The notes below the pieces were generated by a model. It had not been told where the DNA came from and ran no database searches. It saw only the letters and a list, made by a program, of their open reading frames with translations. A stretch of DNA of 7,744 nt from Pseudomonadota bacterium (lineage in GTDB: Bacteria; Pseudomonadota; Alphaproteobacteria; Rhodospirillales; Rhodospirillaceae), in contig JAEWWF010000022.1 of NCBI GenBank assembly GCA_023396465.1, forward strand, positions 1-7,744, in the 5' to 3' direction. Positions 6,223 through 7,744 of the stretch are shown here, piece after piece; the first letter of the stretch is position 1; the number at the start of each line of letters is the position of its first letter. A program made the translations under genes and the position numbers.

Positions 6223-6254
6223 GGCCGGGGCTTTCGGGCTCCGGCCTTCTTTTT
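6223..6254 (+). terminator. Rho-independent terminator after the PEP-CTERM gene
   Basis: The arms GGCCGGGGC (6223-6231) and GGCTCCGGCC (pairing 6238-6246) give nine consecutive pairs, one of them G-U, around a 6-base TTTCGG loop. The tract TTCTTTTT follows directly. It starts 34 bases after the stop codon and should insulate the PEP-CTERM transcript from the downstream glycosyltransferase. Confidence 0.9.
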
Positions 6255-6356
6255 GCGCCATGGCCCCGCGCAAGACGTAGTCCGCCCGATCGCTTGCCGG
6301 GCGCGGCCCCGCTGCCCACCATGGCGGCTCTGATCCCGCAGCAAGGACGACAGGGC

Positions 6357-7613
6357 ATGAAGATCCTGCATGTGCTCGACCATTCGGTGCCGCTGCACAG
6401 CGGGTACTCGTTCCGCACCCTCGGCATCCTCCGCCACCAGCGGGCGCTGGGTTGGACCACCAGCCATGTCACATCCCCCAAACACTTGCGCGACAGCCTG
6501 CCGCGGGAGATCGTCGAGGGGCTGGAGTTCCACCGCACCCCGCGCCTGCCGGAGCGCGGCCCGGCGGCGCTGCCGGTGATGCGCGAACTGATGCTCATGC
6601 GCAGGCTCGAACGCCGGCTGGCGGAGGTGGTGGCGCAGGAGCGGCCGGACATCCTGCACGCCCACTCGCCGGCCCTGAACGCGGTGCCGACCCTGCGGGT
6701 CGGCCGCCGCTTCGGCCTGCCGGTGGTCTACGAGATCCGCGCCTTCTGGGAGGACGCGGCGGCCAGCCACGGCACCTCGCGCGAAGGCAACTGGCGCTAC
6801 CGCCTGACGCGGGCGCTGGAAAGCTGGGCGGTGCGACGGGCCGATGCCATCACCACCATCGCCCACGGCCTGCGCGACGACCTCATCGCCCGCGGCGTGC
6901 CGCATGACAAGATCACCGTCATCCCCAATGCCGTCGACGTCACCGCCTTCCGCAGCGGTGGCCGCCGTGATGCGCGGCTGGAGCAGGAGCTTGGCCTGCG
7001 TGGCGCCGTGGTGCTCGGTTTCCTCGGCTCTTTCTACGGCTACGAGGGGCTCGACGTGCTGCTGCGGGCACTGCCGGCGCTGGCGGCGCGGCGGCCGGAG
7101 GTGCGGGTGCTGCTGGTCGGCGGCGGGCCGGAGGATGCCCGCCTGAAGGCCCTGGCGGCCGACCTCGGCGTTGCCGACCGGGTGCTGTTCACCGGCCGGG
7201 TGCCGCACGAGCAGGTGCAGGCTTACTACGATCTGGTGGACCTGCTGGTGTTCCCGCGCACCTCCATCCGCCTGACCGAACTGGTGACGCCGCTCAAGCC
7301 GCTGGAGGCCATGGCCATGGGCAAGCCGGTGCTGGCATCGGACGTCGGCGGCCACCGGGAACTGATCCGCGACGGCCAGACCGGCTGGCTGTTCCGCCCC
7401 GACGATCCGCAGGCGCTCGCCGACACGGTGGACGCGGTGCTGAGCGCCCGCGCCGGCTGGCGCGAGGTGCTGGACCGCCCCCATTCCTATGTTTCGGGCG
7501 AACGCTCGTGGGCGGCGGTGGCGGCGCGCTATCGGGGCGTCTATGAACCGCTGGTCGGCGGCCGCACCGGGCCTGCCGCCGTGCCGCCGCCGCTCGCCCG
7601 CGCCAGCGCCTGA
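6357..7613 (+). CDS. Glycosyltransferase (GT4, GT-B fold), exosortase A system-associated
   Basis: A 418-residue cytoplasmic glycosyltransferase that probably adds a sugar to the lipid-linked repeat unit of the locus polysaccharide. The N-terminus MKILHVLDHSVPLHSGYSFR, followed by TSPKH (39-43), is characteristic of the exosortase A-associated glycosyltransferase family. The N-terminal domain continues with PDILHAHSPALN (97-108) and VVYEIRAFWED (123-133). The linker DKITVIPNAVD (184-194) leads to the C-terminal Glycos_transf_1 domain with GFLGSFYGYEGLD (221-233), VLLVGGGPE (251-259) and the donor-site segment TPLKPLEAMAMGKPVLASD (311-329), then GGHRELIRDGQTGWLF. Key Lys314 and Glu317 are present. 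The last 20 residues are a Pro/Ala-rich tail. The frame is open to 6294, but ATG 6357 matches the family start and has AAGGA (6343-6347) upstream. No promoter was recognised in the 100 bases after the terminator. The stop is 8 bases before the next gene, implying an operon. Confidence 0.92.
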   Translation: MKILHVLDHSVPLHSGYSFRTLGILRHQRALGWTTSHVTSPKHLRDSLPREIVEGLEFHRTPRLPERGPAALPVMRELMLMRRLERRLAEVVAQERPDILHAHSPALNAVPTLRVGRRFGLPVVYEIRAFWEDAAASHGTSREGNWRYRLTRALESWAVRRADAITTIAHGLRDDLIARGVPHDKITVIPNAVDVTAFRSGGRRDARLEQELGLRGAVVLGFLGSFYGYEGLDVLLRALPALAARRPEVRVLLVGGGPEDARLKALAADLGVADRVLFTGRVPHEQVQAYYDLVDLLVFPRTSIRLTELVTPLKPLEAMAMGKPVLASDVGGHRELIRDGQTGWLFRPDDPQALADTVDAVLSARAGWREVLDRPHSYVSGERSWAAVAARYRGVYEPLVGGRTGPAAVPPPLARASA

Positions 7614-7621
7614 GGGGCGGC

Positions 7622-7744
7622 ATGACGGCACCGTTGTACCGGCCGCTCGACCCCGGTCAGGCCCGCCGCAGCGGCGCCGGCTGGTATGCCGGGCTGCTCG
7701 AACGCTCCGCCACCCAGGGCGTGGCGGCGGCCCTGGCGCTGCGG
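7622..7744 (+). CDS. Unrecognised gene, N-terminal 41 codons, runs off the right edge
   Basis: ATG 7622 is preceded by a GAGGGGCGG purine stretch (7612-7620) overlapping the glycosyltransferase stop; the two genes are 8 bases apart, so they are probably co-transcribed. The visible protein starts MTAPLYRPLDPGQARRSGAG and continues with WYAGLLERS, ending in an Ala/Leu-rich segment (GVAAALALR) at the window edge. That could be the start of a first membrane helix, or just an amphipathic helix. By context a polysaccharide flippase, another glycan-assembly protein or an acyltransferase is possible, but nothing visible decides between them. Confidence 0.65.
   Translation, partial: MTAPLYRPLDPGQARRSGAGWYAGLLERSATQGVAAALALR

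Noticed and set aside
5136..7631. Very long open frame (831 codons) on the minus strand opposite the PEP-CTERM gene and the glycosyltransferase
   Set aside because: It has low-complexity composition, crosses two genes, a terminator and a promoter, and shows no recognisable domain. It is an artefact of codon bias.
1..7744. tRNA, rRNA, CRISPR array, insertion sequence or phage genes
   Set aside because: No repeat-spacer pattern, transposase motif, terminal inverted repeats or tRNA-like fold was seen on reading both strands. The window is a coherent exosortase-associated glycan locus.

Overview
The window is GC-rich DNA (well over 65% G+C by eye, strong G/C third positions) with Shine-Dalgarno sites, some GTG starts and overlapping or near-overlapping genes. 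Its proteins look alphaproteobacterial, probably Rhodospirillales-like; that placement is an inference from composition and protein style, not a search result. Nearly every gene resembles a family known from exosortase A / PEP-CTERM loci. In Gram-negative bacteria these loci couple synthesis of an extracellular polysaccharide to export and C-terminal processing of PEP-CTERM proteins. The exosortase itself and the PrsK/PrsR two-component pair are not in the window and should lie in the flanks.

Layout. On the minus strand, leaving a divergent intergenic region, are a polytopic membrane O-antigen-ligase/polymerase-like protein (1599-253) and, overlapping it by 4 bases (ATGA), the N-terminal part of a GT-B glycosyltransferase that runs off the left edge (256-1). 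On the plus strand is a three-gene run: a small single-pass membrane protein (1813-2028), an AMP-forming acyl-CoA ligase of the exosortase A type (2063-3661) and a fold-type III PLP-dependent decarboxylase (3664-4904). The run ends at a strong intrinsic terminator (4935-4982). As given, the decarboxylase is broken by one missing base near 4080/4081.

The 345-base gap from 4905 to 5249 holds that terminator, about 80 bases with no clear signal, and then what looks like a complete sigma-54 control region: three copies of a 7-base ACCCCTT element (5067-5120), a full match to the IHF consensus (5134-5146) and a -24/-12 promoter (5153-5169). It drives a single gene, a PEP-CTERM protein with a Sec signal peptide and a VPEP/hydrophobic/RRRR tail (5250-6188), which is followed by its own terminator (6223-6254). 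After it come a second GT4-type glycosyltransferase of the exosortase A type (6357-7613) and, 8 bases on, the first 41 codons of an unrecognised gene (7622 to the right edge).

Inferred logic: glycosyltransferases build a repeat unit, the membrane ligase/polymerase polymerises or transfers it, and the ligase and decarboxylase supply an unknown acyl or amine modification. The PEP-CTERM protein is the protein cargo, switched separately through RpoN. The most interesting points are the sigma-54/IHF/upstream-site architecture in front of the PEP-CTERM gene and the single-base lesion in the decarboxylase.
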